Source of the DNA: Lutraria lutraria
Taxonomy: Eukaryota > Mollusca > Bivalvia > Venerida > Mactridae
Length of the DNA: 64,000 nt
Direction of reading: 5' to 3'
Assembly (NCBI GenBank): GCA_964023205.1
Contig: OZ026838.1
Span: forward strand, 30,903,843-30,967,842
Each line of letters begins with the position of its first letter. Position 1 is the first letter of the stretch. Both the position numbers and the translations under genes were made by a program. Under the pieces are notes generated by a model. The model saw nothing but the letters and a program-made list of their open reading frames with translations. It was not told the DNA's origin and searched no databases. Shown here one piece after another: positions 1 to 10,783 of the stretch.

Positions 1-1877
1 ATTGTATATACTGTATAAAAACAACAAAGGGGTATAACTCAGTGATAATTAATCCGAACAAAAATTGCTTTAAGCATGCACAACTAGGCTAACTACTTAT
101 TACTTCTGTGAAATTTCGTTGAAATCCTGTGAGTAGTTGCTGAGAAATTGTCCAGACAAAATTTGCCTATTGTATATACTGTATAAAAACAACAAAGGGC
201 CATAACTCAGTGAAAATTAATCCGAACGAATAATGCTTTATCATGCACAACTTGGCTTACTACTGATCACTTCTGTGAAGTTTCATTGAGATCCTGTGAG
301 TAGTTGCTGAGAAATTGTCCGGACAAAATTTGCCTATTGTATATACTGTATAAAAACAACAAAGGGGTATAACTCAGTGATAATTAATCCGAACGAAAAT
401 TGCTTTAAGCATGCTCAACTAGGCTTACTACTGATCACTTCTGTGAAGTTTCATTGAGATCCTGTGAGTAATTGCTGAGAAATTCTCCGGACAAAATTTG
501 CCTATTGTATATACTGAATACAAGAGGGCCAAGATGGCCCTATATCGCTCACATGACAATCACTGTTCACTCATTAAAACATTGTTTTGAACCGGTGACC
601 TAGTTTTTGACCCCAGACGACCTATGTTCGAATTTGTCTTACATATCATTAAGACAAACAGTCTGACTAGGTTTGGTGAAGATACGATCAAAATTTGACA
701 TCTACAGTGTTAATAAGGTTTTCCTAAGATTTGACCTTGTGACCTTGTGATCATTAAGACAAACAATCTGACAAGGTTTGGCCAAGATCCAATTAAAACC
801 ATGACATTTAGAGCTTTTACAAGATTTTTACCTAAGATTTGACCTTGTGACCCAGTTTTTGAACCCGGCTGACCCATGTTCATCCTTGACCCACATATCA
901 TTGAGGCAAACATTTTGACAAGGTTTGGTGAAGATCCAATTAAAACTGTGACATCTACAGTGTTAACAAAGTTTTCCTAAGATTTGACCTGGTGACCTAG
1001 TTATTGACCCCAGATGACCCATATTTATACTTGACCGTTATATCATTAAAACAAACGATTTGACAAAGTTTGGTGAATATCCAATAATAACTGTGAAATC
1101 TAGTGTTAACATGGTTTTTCATAAGATTTGACCTAGCGACCTAGTTTTTTACCCAAGATGACCCATGTTCGAACTCGTCCAAGATATTATGAAGACAAAC
1201 ATTCTGACAAGGTTTCATGATCATCCAATCAAAACAGTGACTTCTAGAGTGTTCACAAGGTTTTCCAGCAATTTGCCCTAGTGACCTAATTTTACTACAG
1301 AAATTACCCATTATCAAACTTGACCTACATATTATTAAAATAAACATTCTGACAAAGTTTCATGAAGATAAAGTCAAAACAGTGATTTCTAAAGTGTTCA
1401 CAAGGTTTTCCCTTATTTGGCCCTGGTGACCTAGTTTTTGACCCCAAATGGCCCAATATCGAACTCGTCCGAGATTTTGTTGATATTAACGTTCTGATCC
1501 AGTTTTGCTAAAATTGAGCCAAAAATGTGGCCCCTAGTGTGGTCACAACAAAAAGTTTGACGACGCACGACGCTGGACGCCGGACGGAGAGTGATCCTAA
1601 TAGCTCACTTTGTCACTTTGTGACATGTGAGCTAAAAAACAACAAAGGGGTATAACTCAGTGAAAATTAATCCGAACGAAAAATGCTTTAAGCTAGCACA
1701 ACTAGGCTTACTACTGATCACTTCTGTGAAGTTTTATTGAAATCCTGTAAGTAGTTGCTGAGAAATTCTCAGGACAAATTGTGTCTACAGACACACCGAC
1801 CGACCGACCAGCCGACCGACCGACCGACAAGCGTGAATCCAATATAGCCCCCATATATTTCATATCTGGGGGTATAA
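1..1877 (-). mobile_element. pearl/HINE-like (Helentron-type) element, truncated by window edge
   Basis: Reads 5'->3' on the minus strand. Its 5' end is near 1877 (complement of TTATACCCCCAGATATGAAA), followed by a CGGT/ACCG microsatellite (about 1797-1829) and then tandem ~168-bp core units. Core units begin near 1, 169, 336 and 504 and resume at about 1634-1784. The same head, microsatellite and core recur in the opposite orientation at 33099-34438. Bivalve pearl/HINE elements are known for this layout, so the family name is inferred from architecture. The 3' end lies outside the window. A different repeat sits inside it at about 518-1635. Confidence 0.6.
518..1635. mobile_element. Nested repeat with ~145-bp tandem core
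   Basis: This segment interrupts the 168-bp core units of the surrounding element. It begins near CAAGAGGGCCAAGATGGCCC and ends near TGTGACATGTGAGCTAAAA. The inside holds about six diverged units of ~145 bp, each carrying a version of GACCTAGTTTTTGACCCC (near 597, 849, 992, 1139, 1283 and 1427). The GACGACGC...GGACGCCGGAC...AGCTCAC end recurs as a fragment at 21313-21376. No protein is encoded. The family is not identified. Confidence 0.5.
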
Positions 1878-2821
1878 TTACTGTGATTCATGGAACTTAC
1901 ACAACAAGATAATGTAGGGACTTATTGTTTTTGTTTGAAACTTTCTGACTCAATATTTGGAAGTCTCTTAGGATCCGTCGATCAAGTCATATTTGTAATA
2001 CATGAACTTACAAATAATAATTAATGTATACTGAAAAACAATGTTGATAAAATTGTTTAATTGTTCCTCGATAAAATGGAAAAAAATATTTGTTTATCTC
2101 AAAGTTATGACATAATGAAGATTTATGAATTAATGTACAATGATGGCATTCTTATGTATATAGTGGATCTTAAAGTGTCAAAAAAGGATATAATTGTACT
2201 ATGCTACATGGTGTCAATAAAATGATATTGGTTACCCAATTATGTTATACATTGTAGTTCAAAACTGTTTGTTACAGATATATTTGAAGTAATTTGGAGC
2301 AGGTAAAATATAGTTAATAATTAAATGAATAACCTGACATGCTGTTTTGAAGTTAATTAGATTTTGACTTGGATATTAAAATGAATTTTATACATAGTAA
2401 AATGTGTAGTGTTTAATTATCCTAATCAATATAGGTTTAAAGGTCATATTCATAGAAAAATGTATAATAGTTATACTATCTCAAATAAAATTGTTTATAA
2501 GCATAAGTACTCATTAATACCACGATACGGCTTGAAAAAAATACTGAAAGGCCTTTAAAACGCAATTTTGTAACACGATAACCAATTTCCGAAAAAAAAC
2601 AGTGGGAGTTACTCCCCTTTATTTTGTGACGTCATTCTTGATGTTAGCGTGCCTACACCGTGTATACACATTAGACCGAGAGCGTTAGTTTTACATTTGA
2701 GTTCGATCATATTATACATCATAAACGTTAACATTTTCTTTCGTACGTGACTATTGTTTGTTTTTGTTTGTAAGTTCGTGTTAGAATTCTGTACATTCGG
2801 ACTCTAATCTTTGGATAAATA
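1878..2821 (+). promoter_or_regulatory. Upstream region of the THAP gene, with a CRE-like site
   Basis: No gene is seen here. A perfect palindromic CRE consensus TGACGTCA lies at 2627-2634, about 190 bp before the start codon at 2822. It is a plausible promoter element, but it is based on consensus only. No TATA box was assigned. Confidence 0.25.
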
Positions 2822-3178
2822 ATGGTTTGTTGTGCAGCCTACGGCTGTTCTTCTGTGTCTAGGAGAGACAAAGTAGGCTACTTTTCCTTCCCCAAACTTG
2901 AGTCTGTGAGACGTATTTGGGTGCAGAGACTCGGCAGGAGCGATGAAAAAGGACGTGCATTTAAGCCAGGACAATACAGCAAACTGTGCTCTAAACATTT
3001 TGCAGAAGACGCGTTCGAGCGGACCGATTCGCTACTTCGCAGAATCGGATTACATGGAGTAAAATTCAGACGAACATTAAAACCTGAGGCTGTTCCCACA
3101 CTGTTTCTTATGAAACAACACGAACCTAAACCCAGACCATCAGCAGCTTCAATTTCGAGTAAAAGAAGACGATTAGAT
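2822..3178 (+). CDS. THAP gene exon 1: THAP zinc finger
   Basis: Encodes 119 residues from ATG 2822, in phase 0, ending at donor GAT|GTAAGT. THAP hallmarks are visible: C4-x4-C9, W33, C56-S-K-H59 and the closing AVPTLF motif at residues 90-95. The following basic stretch SSKRRRLD could be a nuclear signal. THAP domains are sequence-specific DNA binders that often form the N-terminus of P-element and Kolobok-type transposases and of host proteins derived from them. Confidence 0.85.
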
Positions 3179-6100
3179 GTAAGTAACTCGCTAATTTTTA
3201 CCCCACCCGCCATTTTGTTTCACGTTTTTATCGCGTCCTTTGACTCCTTGCTAATCAGTCATTTATAGATGGGTATTGATGCCTTTACCAGTTGCAATGC
3301 ATGTATGATTCAATGATGGTTCAATGATAGCTTATGAATTCATTTTAATTAAGCCATTTGTCCACAGTCAGGGATTTTTGTCGTATTTTTACGGCGTTAA
3401 TAACTTTTTTTTTGATTGAATAACAGGCTCCTGTGGTAGTTATACCACAGGAGCCTGTTATTCAATAAAAAAAAAGTGTTTGTTGTTTCCTTACATATCA
3501 TGACTGAGTAGATATAGGCTCTACAGCCAGACTAAAGCATGAATATTATAATTTTAGTGAGAATTATACCCAGTTAAACGGGTCATTAATCAAGTGTGTG
3601 AATTCAGTATTTGGAACTATTTGTCCGAATCACCATAAGTGAATAGTTTTCCTTTATACTCTACATTATAACTGGAAAAGCTACTTGTCCAAATCAATAA
3701 TTACTTTCCCGGACTAGTGCTAGTTTTGCGGACTGTTTCTTCAACTGTAATTTCCAGGATGATAGTCAAATACTTATACTTCATATAGGGCTGTACTTCA
3801 TATTAGTAATACTCTTTGGTACATTATGACATCTGTATTTTCTATTTCAGATGACACAGTTTAATAATGAAGATAATTTGTCTGAGACCACCCCTGTTGA
3901 ACCTATAAGTATAACATCCTCTACAGTTGATCTGAACATCCTTGCCACTATAGCTGCCAATCATGCAAAGTTACCTTGTACTGAGGCTGGTCAGTTCTCA
4001 GTTCAGTCTCAAACTCCAAGATGGGTAAGTCCATGCAGTTTTATATAAGATTATATGATATTTATGATTATTTTTGATTACCAAGTTAGGTTCGGATTAC
4101 TTGTTTGTCAATGTTATTGAAGGACCTTCTAATTATTAAAGCATGCATTTTATCAACATTTATTAATTAACTACATATATTCAACATAAGCCGCGTTTTC
4201 ACTTCAAATGTTGGGATGATAAAAAATTATGAAGTTCACCGAGACATTTATATGAGATTTGGTTATATTCTATAGTTTGCCCATAAAATTATCAATAAGT
4301 ATACTTAGTTAGTGTTTTCATAACGGCCTTGTTTTTGGTTTTTGGTTCTCATATTTATGGTGCTTATTTCTTTACCAGTTCTAATCATATGTATGGTGCT
4401 TATTAATGATCTAAAGGTTTTTGATTCATGAGGTTGATTATAGACAAAATCTCACTAGAACTTCATGATAAAGAAGAACTATATAACCTGGTCATGGATA
4501 TTAATCATGATAGTGTTATTGTAGGTATTATTAGATTATAATGAATTCATTTGGCTTCAATGTACATTTATGTAATTTGTTCTATGCAAAATGTAATAAT
4601 TCCTCACTAATCAAAGTTATTTTTTTAATTTTCTATCAGGCCACTTCTGCTAAACAGACACAGACAAATTCAAACTTAGTTGACTCTTCAACACAGACAG
4701 ACTGGGAGAATGATGTTGAATATGAAAAGATTCAGCTTCCAGACCAACCCAAAACTTCCCACTTGTGTGAGAGCTTTCTGAGTGACATTTCAGAGTCAAG
4801 CTTTAGAGACGATACTGATGATAGTACCTGGGCTCCGGAATCTGAATCATCGTTCATTGAACAAGAAGAACGAGAAGATGAAATTGTAATGTATGGTACA
4901 GTCAGGAAGTTCATTGTGTATGAGGACAAACTTGATACATTACTTGGATTATGTGAACTTTGTGGTAGGAGAGCACATGTGAACAAAAAGGTGCAAGGGG
5001 CTCAACTTAATTGTACCTGGGTTTGTAGTTACTGTGATGTTTCTGGATTTTGGTGCAGTCAATCAAACTCAGGTACCCTTTCCATGGGACATTTGGAACT
5101 CTGTGCAGCTATTATGTTTTCTGGATGTAGTGCACAGAGATTCCTTAGAGCTTTGAACTTCGCAGGAGTCCAGACACTTTGCTCCGGAGTTTATTTCAAA
5201 CTTCAAGAGTTATATCTGACACCAACCATCAGACGAGTGTGGGGGTCACACCAGGCCCAGGTTGTACAAGATATAGTAGAAAGTGGTCGAGAAGTTAGAC
5301 TTGGGGGGGATGCCAGATGTTGCTCCCCTGGTCATACAGCAATGTTTGGTTCCTACAGCATGATGGACATGGCGACTGGTCATATATTAGATATTCAGCT
5401 GGTGCAGGTAATATATACTGTTATAGCATATTCTTTATCAAATTTCTTGAAAATGTATATTAAATTTTGCAGTGCAAACAATCAAGATTCCTAATTTCCC
5501 TCAATCACATGACAAAGTTTTGGGGGTACATGTATATTGGAGTCTCACCTTGTCCGTCTCTGTGTGTGTGTGCGTCTGTCTGGATCTACAAATCTGTTGT
5601 CCATTGGTGGATTTTAATATTTGGCCGAAATGTAAATTTATACGTGGGAATGTCTCCTTTGCAAGATTCAGTTCATTATCTTGAAGGTCAAGGTCACAAT
5701 TAGACTTTGAAGGTAAAAAATCTGTACTTTTTGTTTGTTTCTGCTCAGTAACTTTGTCATCTGTGACTGAGTGGATTTCTAAAAATATTTGGTAGAAATG
5801 TTTACCAATGTGTTGTGTTTTGTCTTTCATAGGCACGGGTCCGTGCCTCATAGGCACGGGTCCGTGCCGTCAAGGTCCTGAAGGTTATGGGTTCAAACCC
5901 CACTGGGACCATACTTTTTTCAGCTTGATAAAATGTTTTGTTTTAAGGCATGATTATACAGTTATATGGAGGAGAATATTTATTTCAAAATGTTTCGTTC
6001 AGTTCATAGGAATTTATAACAGGTTGATATACCTGAGGGTACAAACCCCACTGGGATCATATCTTTTTTCGTTTTCAGTAGTGTTTTGTATCCTATTAAA

Positions 6101-8041
6101 ATGTGAATTTATACGGTAATATGGAGGAGAATTTGGCCAAATTTAAATACTAAAATTGACAGTGTGTAGTTCTAAATTAATTGACCAAGTACATGTACTG
6201 CATTTTTTTATCTGTAAGATTAGTTTTCCTCCTCTGCAATGGCTGAGATTGTGCTCTATCTGAACATGAATGCTGATCATGAGTTCTTTGATTAGTGTTT
6301 CAATATTCAGTTGTAGAATGGTCCAAATTTTATGCAAACTGCTTCATGACAACTTTACTTACTTCTGCTTATGTTTCTTTTACTTACAGAGTAATGAAGT
6401 GAAGAACTCGTACCACATGGAATTAGAAGGTTTGAAGAGATCAATTAATTTCCTGACTGTCCATAATCGTATTAGAGTGACGCATCTCATAACTGATAGA
6501 CATTGTTCGGTGAAAAAATACATGAAAGATGAGCAACCAGATATTGTACACTGGTTTGATGTTTGGCATGTTGCCAAAGGTAAATTTCTAAATAGTAGCA
6601 GTGTTTCATTTCTTTAATGTTTCCACAATGAACTGAATATTTAACTTTATTTTGAATTAATTTTTTTTCTAAGAAAAGTTTTGTCCGTATTATTGTGGTA
6701 TTCTTCTCTTGAAATATGGGAAGTTCAGCAGGGGCATTAGCATTGTACTACCAACTTTCCTGGAGCACTGTTATATGAAATTCTGTTGTTATTAATCAAT
6801 TATTCAATTTATTTCAAAATTCATAAATTCTTACAGCTCCATTTTATTGACTGTCATGTGATTTCTAATAGTCTGGAATTCATATAAGTTAACACTTGGC
6901 ACGTTAGTTAAATAGCTATTGTTTTCAGTGTTTTATCAGAAACTTATAATCGGCATTTTGTGATTGTGGGTATAATATAAGTCTTTGGTTCTACAGGTGT
7001 TTACAAGAAACTTGAGGCAGCCGGGAAGAAAAAGGGTTGTGAGAAAGTTCAGGCATGGGCGCGTTCTGTTAGCAACCACTTGTATTGGTGTGCTGCAAGC
7101 AGCAATGGTGATGGTGACTTAGTTCAGCAGAAATGGCTGTCCATCATTAATCATGTTTTGAATATTCATGAAGGTCATGGTGAAAGATTTCCAAAATGCG
7201 AACATGGCGAGATTTCTAACAGGAAATGGATGAAGGAAGGTATCATCAAGTTCTATTCATCATTAATGTTTTGTGAAATCTGAAGTTAAAATACTATGTC
7301 AAGTACATGTCGTTATACCCTTAACTATCACACTATTTATGAGCAGATTACTGTTGACAAAACATTGAAGCAGACATCAAGAGCATGAGATACCTGTTGT
7401 AGAATTCTTGTGTCATGTTTGATTTACAATTATTTTGTTTTATCTAGTCTGAATGATGTTTTGTAGTTTCTAGATGATAAGCCCTGCGCTAATGATGCAT
7501 CATGTTTTTTTAATGCCCTGGATCTTCAGTTTGTAATTCATGTAACAAGTCATTGCTCTTGTAATTTGTGTATATAAGCATAGTGAGGTGCTTCTCAATT
7601 CCCGACTTTGGCCTGTTTGATAAACTTGATCAAGTTTGTATGTGTAATTTGTACATTTTAGCAATATGACTTTCAAATAATCAAATCTAAGAAATACCAT
7701 TTCTATTGTTAGTGGCTAGGGGCAAAGAAATGTCCCTTTTCTATGACTAGGGTGAAAAAGAATATAAACATATTGAGATGTCAAAGCGCCACTTGTGAGT
7801 ATTCATCTTATTTCTGACAAACTCTAGTTTGATATTTATAATAGGTTTATTCTTTTTTATTCTTCTCAGGGTACAAGCCTCATGCTGAACTGAAAAAAGT
7901 TGTTGAAAATAAAATTCTAGTGAAGGATGTGAAGAAATTGTCACCAGCAGAACAAACATCTTCTTTGGAAGCTTTTCACAAAGTTATTTGTGAATTTGTG
8001 CCCAAATCAACTCACTACAAGCATGCTAATATGGAAGCAAG
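2822..8041 (+). CDS. THAP + DDE transposase-type gene (Kolobok-like), six exons, C-terminus missing
   Basis: Exons: 2822-3178, 3851-4024, 4640-5407, 6390-6579, 6997-7239, 7870-8041. All junctions have GT/AG borders and matching phase, giving about 634 residues without a stop. Domains in order: THAP C2CH zinc finger (residues 1-95), low-complexity linker, a C-x2-C pair region (CELCGRR and CSYC), then a DDE-type core. The likely catalytic residues are D401 (GGDAR), D469 in TDRH and E611 in SSLEAFH. From memory, vertebrate and invertebrate relatives continue for about 100 residues after this point (a LALHFNEN-like motif). No such exon was found downstream, where a HINE-like repeat starts at 8090. 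The gene could be a truncated transposase, a host gene with a distant last exon, or a decaying copy. Superfamily assignment is inference. Confidence 0.7.
3406..3472. repeat. Near-perfect inverted repeat (hairpin) in intron 1
   Basis: Arms of about 30 bp flank a 4-base GTTA loop (AACAGGCTCCTGTGGTA against TACCACAGGAGCCTGTT), bounded by T-rich and A-rich ends. Only one G:U-type mismatch is visible in the outer stem. Could be a foldback MITE, a pre-miRNA-like hairpin or a cloning or assembly foldback. Confidence 0.8.
3851..4024 (+). CDS. THAP gene exon 2: linker
   Basis: Acceptor TTTCAG at 3845-3850, donor TGG|GTAAGT. Encodes 58 residues in phase 0, rich in S, T and N, without a recognisable domain. 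It connects the THAP finger to the transposase part. Confidence 0.7.
4640..5407 (+). CDS. THAP gene exon 3: zinc-binding region and first catalytic Asp
   Basis: Encodes 256 residues in phase 0 between TATCAG and CAG|GTAATA. It has an acidic, serine-rich N-terminal part, then two CxxC pairs (CELCGRR, CSYC), a region typical of the family around CAAIMFSGCS, and the GGDAR...SPGH...GSYSMMD block that holds the proposed first catalytic aspartate, D401. Confidence 0.8.
5518..5705 (+). repeat. Repeat fragment in intron 3
   Basis: Sequence of the type TGGGGGTACATGTATATTGGAGTC, followed by a GT-rich tract and AAGGTCAAGGTCACAA. It resembles the heads of the HINE-like elements elsewhere in the window, but no clear 3' end was found. 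Confidence 0.35.
5829..6140 (+). repeat. tRNA-like repeat pair with duplicated hairpin, intron 3
   Basis: Two related copies (about 5870-5990 and 6033-6140) share a box-B-like GGTTCAAACCCCACTGGGACC followed by a T run, and a later TATGGAGGAGAAT. The first copy is preceded by two tandem 21-bp units (5829-5849 and 5850-5870), each containing GGCACGG-GT-CCGTGCC, a 7-bp-arm hairpin. Probably a degenerate tRNA-derived SINE; no full cloverleaf is present. Confidence 0.45.
6390..6579 (+). CDS. THAP gene exon 4: second catalytic Asp
   Basis: Acceptor TTACAG, donor AAAG|GTAAAT, phase 0 in and phase 1 out. Contains SNEVKNSYHME, then TDRH (D469, H471) and DVWHVAKG. The D-x-H arrangement matches the C/D(2)H-type motif described for several DDE superfamilies. 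Confidence 0.85.
6997..7239 (+). CDS. THAP gene exon 5: middle of transposase core
   Basis: Acceptor TCTACAG, donor GAAG|GTATCA, phase 1 on both sides. Encodes YKKLEAAGKKKGCEKV, a NHLYWCAASS block and a CEHGE...KWMKEG block, all family-typical. It probably forms the helical insertion between the second and third catalytic residues. Confidence 0.8.
7870..8041 (+). CDS. THAP gene exon 6: catalytic Glu, last recognisable exon
   Basis: Acceptor TTCTCAG. Encodes GYKPHAELKK through EQTSSLEAFHK (E611) to NMEAR, ending at a donor-like AG|GTATCT in phase 2. If the donor is not used, the frame reads on to a stop at 8106-8108, inside the start of the HINE-like repeat. The family-typical C-terminal segment is absent in either reading. 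Confidence 0.75.
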
Positions 8042-8089
8042 GTATCTAATAAATTCTGACTTGGGAGTAAGACCTCTGTCTTGCCTTCA

Positions 8090-8402
8090 TTATACCTCTG
8101 CAAACTAAGTTTGAGAGAGGGTATATTGGAGTCACTGTGTCGGTCGGTTGGTCGGCCTGTCTGCCTGCTTATAATATCACAAGTTTGTGGAGCGAACTTT
8201 TTCCACACTCTTTAAGTGATTGCAATGAAACTTGAAATATGCTATCACCATGAAGTGTAGATGTGCTTGACGTAATTTTCATGCCCAGTGTTCCACTCAT
8301 TGCAGAGTTTTGTCCCCTTGAACTTAGCCGTATAGTGTACTATCACATTCTTAGTGTCAAAGCGGCAGCTGGGTATCATTCACCACTGTGACAGCTCTAG
8401 TT
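8090..8402 (+). mobile_element. HINE-like element, single core unit
   Basis: Starts TTATACC...GCAAACTAAGTTTGAGAG, carries a CGGTCGGTTGGTCGG microsatellite, one copy of the 189-bp-type core (AAGTTTGTGGAGCGAAC...CTTGAACTTAGCC) and the end AAAGCGGCAG...GTGACAGCTCTAGTT. It inserts 48 bp after the last recognisable exon of the THAP gene. Confidence 0.6.
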
Positions 8403-8891
8403 ATGTTATGTAGCAGACTAATGTAGATAGGATTTCTAAGATGTACCTTGTTCACAAATGATCTCTTACTTTTCTACTGAAATGTGTGATGGTTTCCAAG
8501 GTCAATAGGTCAAAATGTCGTTAAATCAATAGCCTCTGACCACTTCTCTGTTGTTAATTCTGTATGTTGGAAGCTGGGAGGTTGATACTCAGTTGTAATT
8601 CTTGGATTCTGACATTGTAACAAAATAGGTCAACTATGACTGTCGAAGGCTAAATTGGTTGTTGAGAAAGTGAATTGAACTCGGATTATTCACAAGTATG
8701 AGTATTACAATATTTCTTTTGATTATGTTCTGATTTGACAGCATTGGAGCATATAATACTGATTGTCTTGTCTGAATGTATGTACGCGTTATGTCATGCT
8801 GTCACCAATTGCACATGTGTTTATTGAATGCAGCTTCTTGTTCAATTTTAACTACTGATTTTAACTATTGATAAAAGATGTTGGTTTGAAA
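8403..8891. other. No gene seen
   Basis: AT-rich sequence between the HINE-like element and the tandem array. It was read for the missing transposase C-terminal motif (LALHFNEN-like) in all frames, and nothing comparable was found. Confidence 0.5.
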
Positions 8892-9127
8892 ACATGAGCT
8901 ATCCAATATACCCCCATTTCTTTGAAAGGGGGGCATAACTAGAACGTTAAAGAAGAATCCTACAATCACAAAAATATGACAAAAATATAAACCATTCAAT
9001 TCATGACAATTTACCTAATAGAAATAACTGCTGGGACAAGAATAAAGCATTGTAAAAATACTCATAAAAATTAAAACAGAAGAAAAATCAACTACCTAAG
9101 GTTATTTCATGTATCTTTAAAGTTAAA

Positions 9128-9538
9128 ATGAAGATACTAAAACACTATTTTAATAAGGTTTTCAATGAGATACAACCAATTATGGATGCCACACTAGGCC
9201 AGCTGGTATACTTAGAGACAAATGGTGGCATATATTTGTCAGCTATGAGAAAGGACATTGAAATCAAGCAGGAGGGGTCTAGCAAGGTACATGCAGCTTA
9301 TCTAGATGAAGAGACACTGCTGAGATATAAAGAATGGACAGACTCAGAGATTATTACACTCAGAACAGAATATCTGGCCAAATTACAGAAAAACATCAAA
9401 CAAAGATTCCGCACAGAGGACAGTGAAATGTTTACGGATTTGAGTTTGATGCTGGAACCTTCAGTTGTAAGAATATCAGATCAGAAAGTATCACAAGATG
9501 CTCTGAAAAAGGTTGGACATCTGCATGGGGAAGACTAA
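9128..9538 (+). pseudogene. hAT/ZNF862-like coding fragment, array unit 1
   Basis: An open frame of 136 codons starting MKILKHYFNK and ending GHLHGED. The composition (MDATLGQLVYLE, YLAKLQKNIKQRFR and a MLEPSVV end) resembles the region before the dimerisation part of ZNF862/hAT-like proteins. That family link is from memory and moderate at best. No upstream or downstream exons are evident, so this is treated as a captured exon fragment rather than a working gene. An identical predicted protein is encoded in unit 5. Confidence 0.45.
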
Positions 9539-10405
9539 GAGATGAAGATTGTTCATGGTGATCTTCAAGAGACAGAGGATCTTCATGGGGAAACCAAAGT
9601 GGTACAGAAGTTGTTAGACAAGAACAAGCTTTCAGAGCAGTGGCCAAGATCTGTGGCTCATACAAAAACCAACAAACTGAAAAACCAACATGAGCCAACC
9701 AATATACCCCAATTTCTTCAGAGGAGGAAGGGGTGCTTAACTAGAACAAAAGAACCCTACACTTACAAAATATGACAACAGAAATTCAAGACATTTTACC
9801 AAACAGAATAACAGCTGGGATCAGAATAAAGTTTTGTAAAAATACACATAAAAAAATAAAGCAGAGGAAAAATAACCTACCTAACTTTGAAAGTTATTTG
9901 ATATACCTTAATTTAACACACAAGGGTACCAATACGCTTTTAAATGAGGTGTTTGTGAAACACCTATGCCCACTGAAGGGCAAATGGATAGGTGACCTTT
10001 GACCTATTGATAGACCTTATCAACAGGGGTCATCTATCTATGTGACCAACCTTCAAACCAAGTTAAGACCTAAGGCCAAAACAGTCAAATTGGCCGGGCA
10101 AGGTTTGATTACCAACGAGCAAAAAAGACAGACATGAGCTATCCAATATACCCCCATTTCTTTGAAAGGGGGGCATAACTAGAAAGTTAAAGAAGAATCC
10201 TACAATTACAAAAATATGACAAAAATATAAACCATTCAATTCATGACAATTTACCTAATAGAAATAACTGCTGGGACAAGAATAAAGCATTGTAAAAATA
10301 CTCATAAAAATTAAAACAGAAGAAAAATCAACTATCTAAGGTTATTTCATGTATCTTTTAAGTTAAAATAAAGGTACTAAAACACTATTTTAACAAGATT
10401 AAAGC

Positions 10406-10783
10406 TTTTCAATGAGATACAACCAATTATGGATGCCACATTAGGCCAGCTGGTATACTTAGAGACAAATGGTGGCATATTTGTCAGCTGTGAGAAAGGA
10501 CATTTAAATCAAGCAGGAGGGGTCTAGCAAGGTGCATGCAGCTTATCTAGATGAAGAGACACTGCTGAGATATACAGAATGGACAGACTCAGAGATTGTT
10601 ACACTCAGATCAGAATATCTGGCCAAATTACAGAAAACCATCAAACAAAGATTAGGCACAGAGGACAGTGAAATGTTTACGGATTTGAATTTGATGCTGG
10701 AACCTTCAGTTGTAAGAATATCAGATCAGAAAGAATCACAGAATGCTCTGAATAAGGTTGGACATCCGCATGGGGAAGACTAA
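10406..10783 (+). pseudogene. hAT/ZNF862-like coding fragment, array unit 2 (frameshifted)
   Basis: Same segment as in unit 1, but the frame is broken near 10480 (loss of bases around GGCATATTTGTCAGC), so only the part from MHAAYLDEET at 10532 to the stop at 10781-10783 is open. Amino-acid changes from unit 1 include T for K, V for I and NLMLEPS for SLMLEPS. Confidence 0.45.

Noticed and set aside
2878..3213. Minus-strand open frame of 111 codons across THAP exon 1
   Set aside because: Antisense shadow of the THAP exon; the forward frame has the complete C2CH and AVPTLF pattern and proper splice sites.
9432..9698. Minus-strand frames within the tandem array (also 10677, 12120 and 14481)
   Set aside because: They mirror the forward hAT/ZNF862-like frame in each unit and show no domain of their own.
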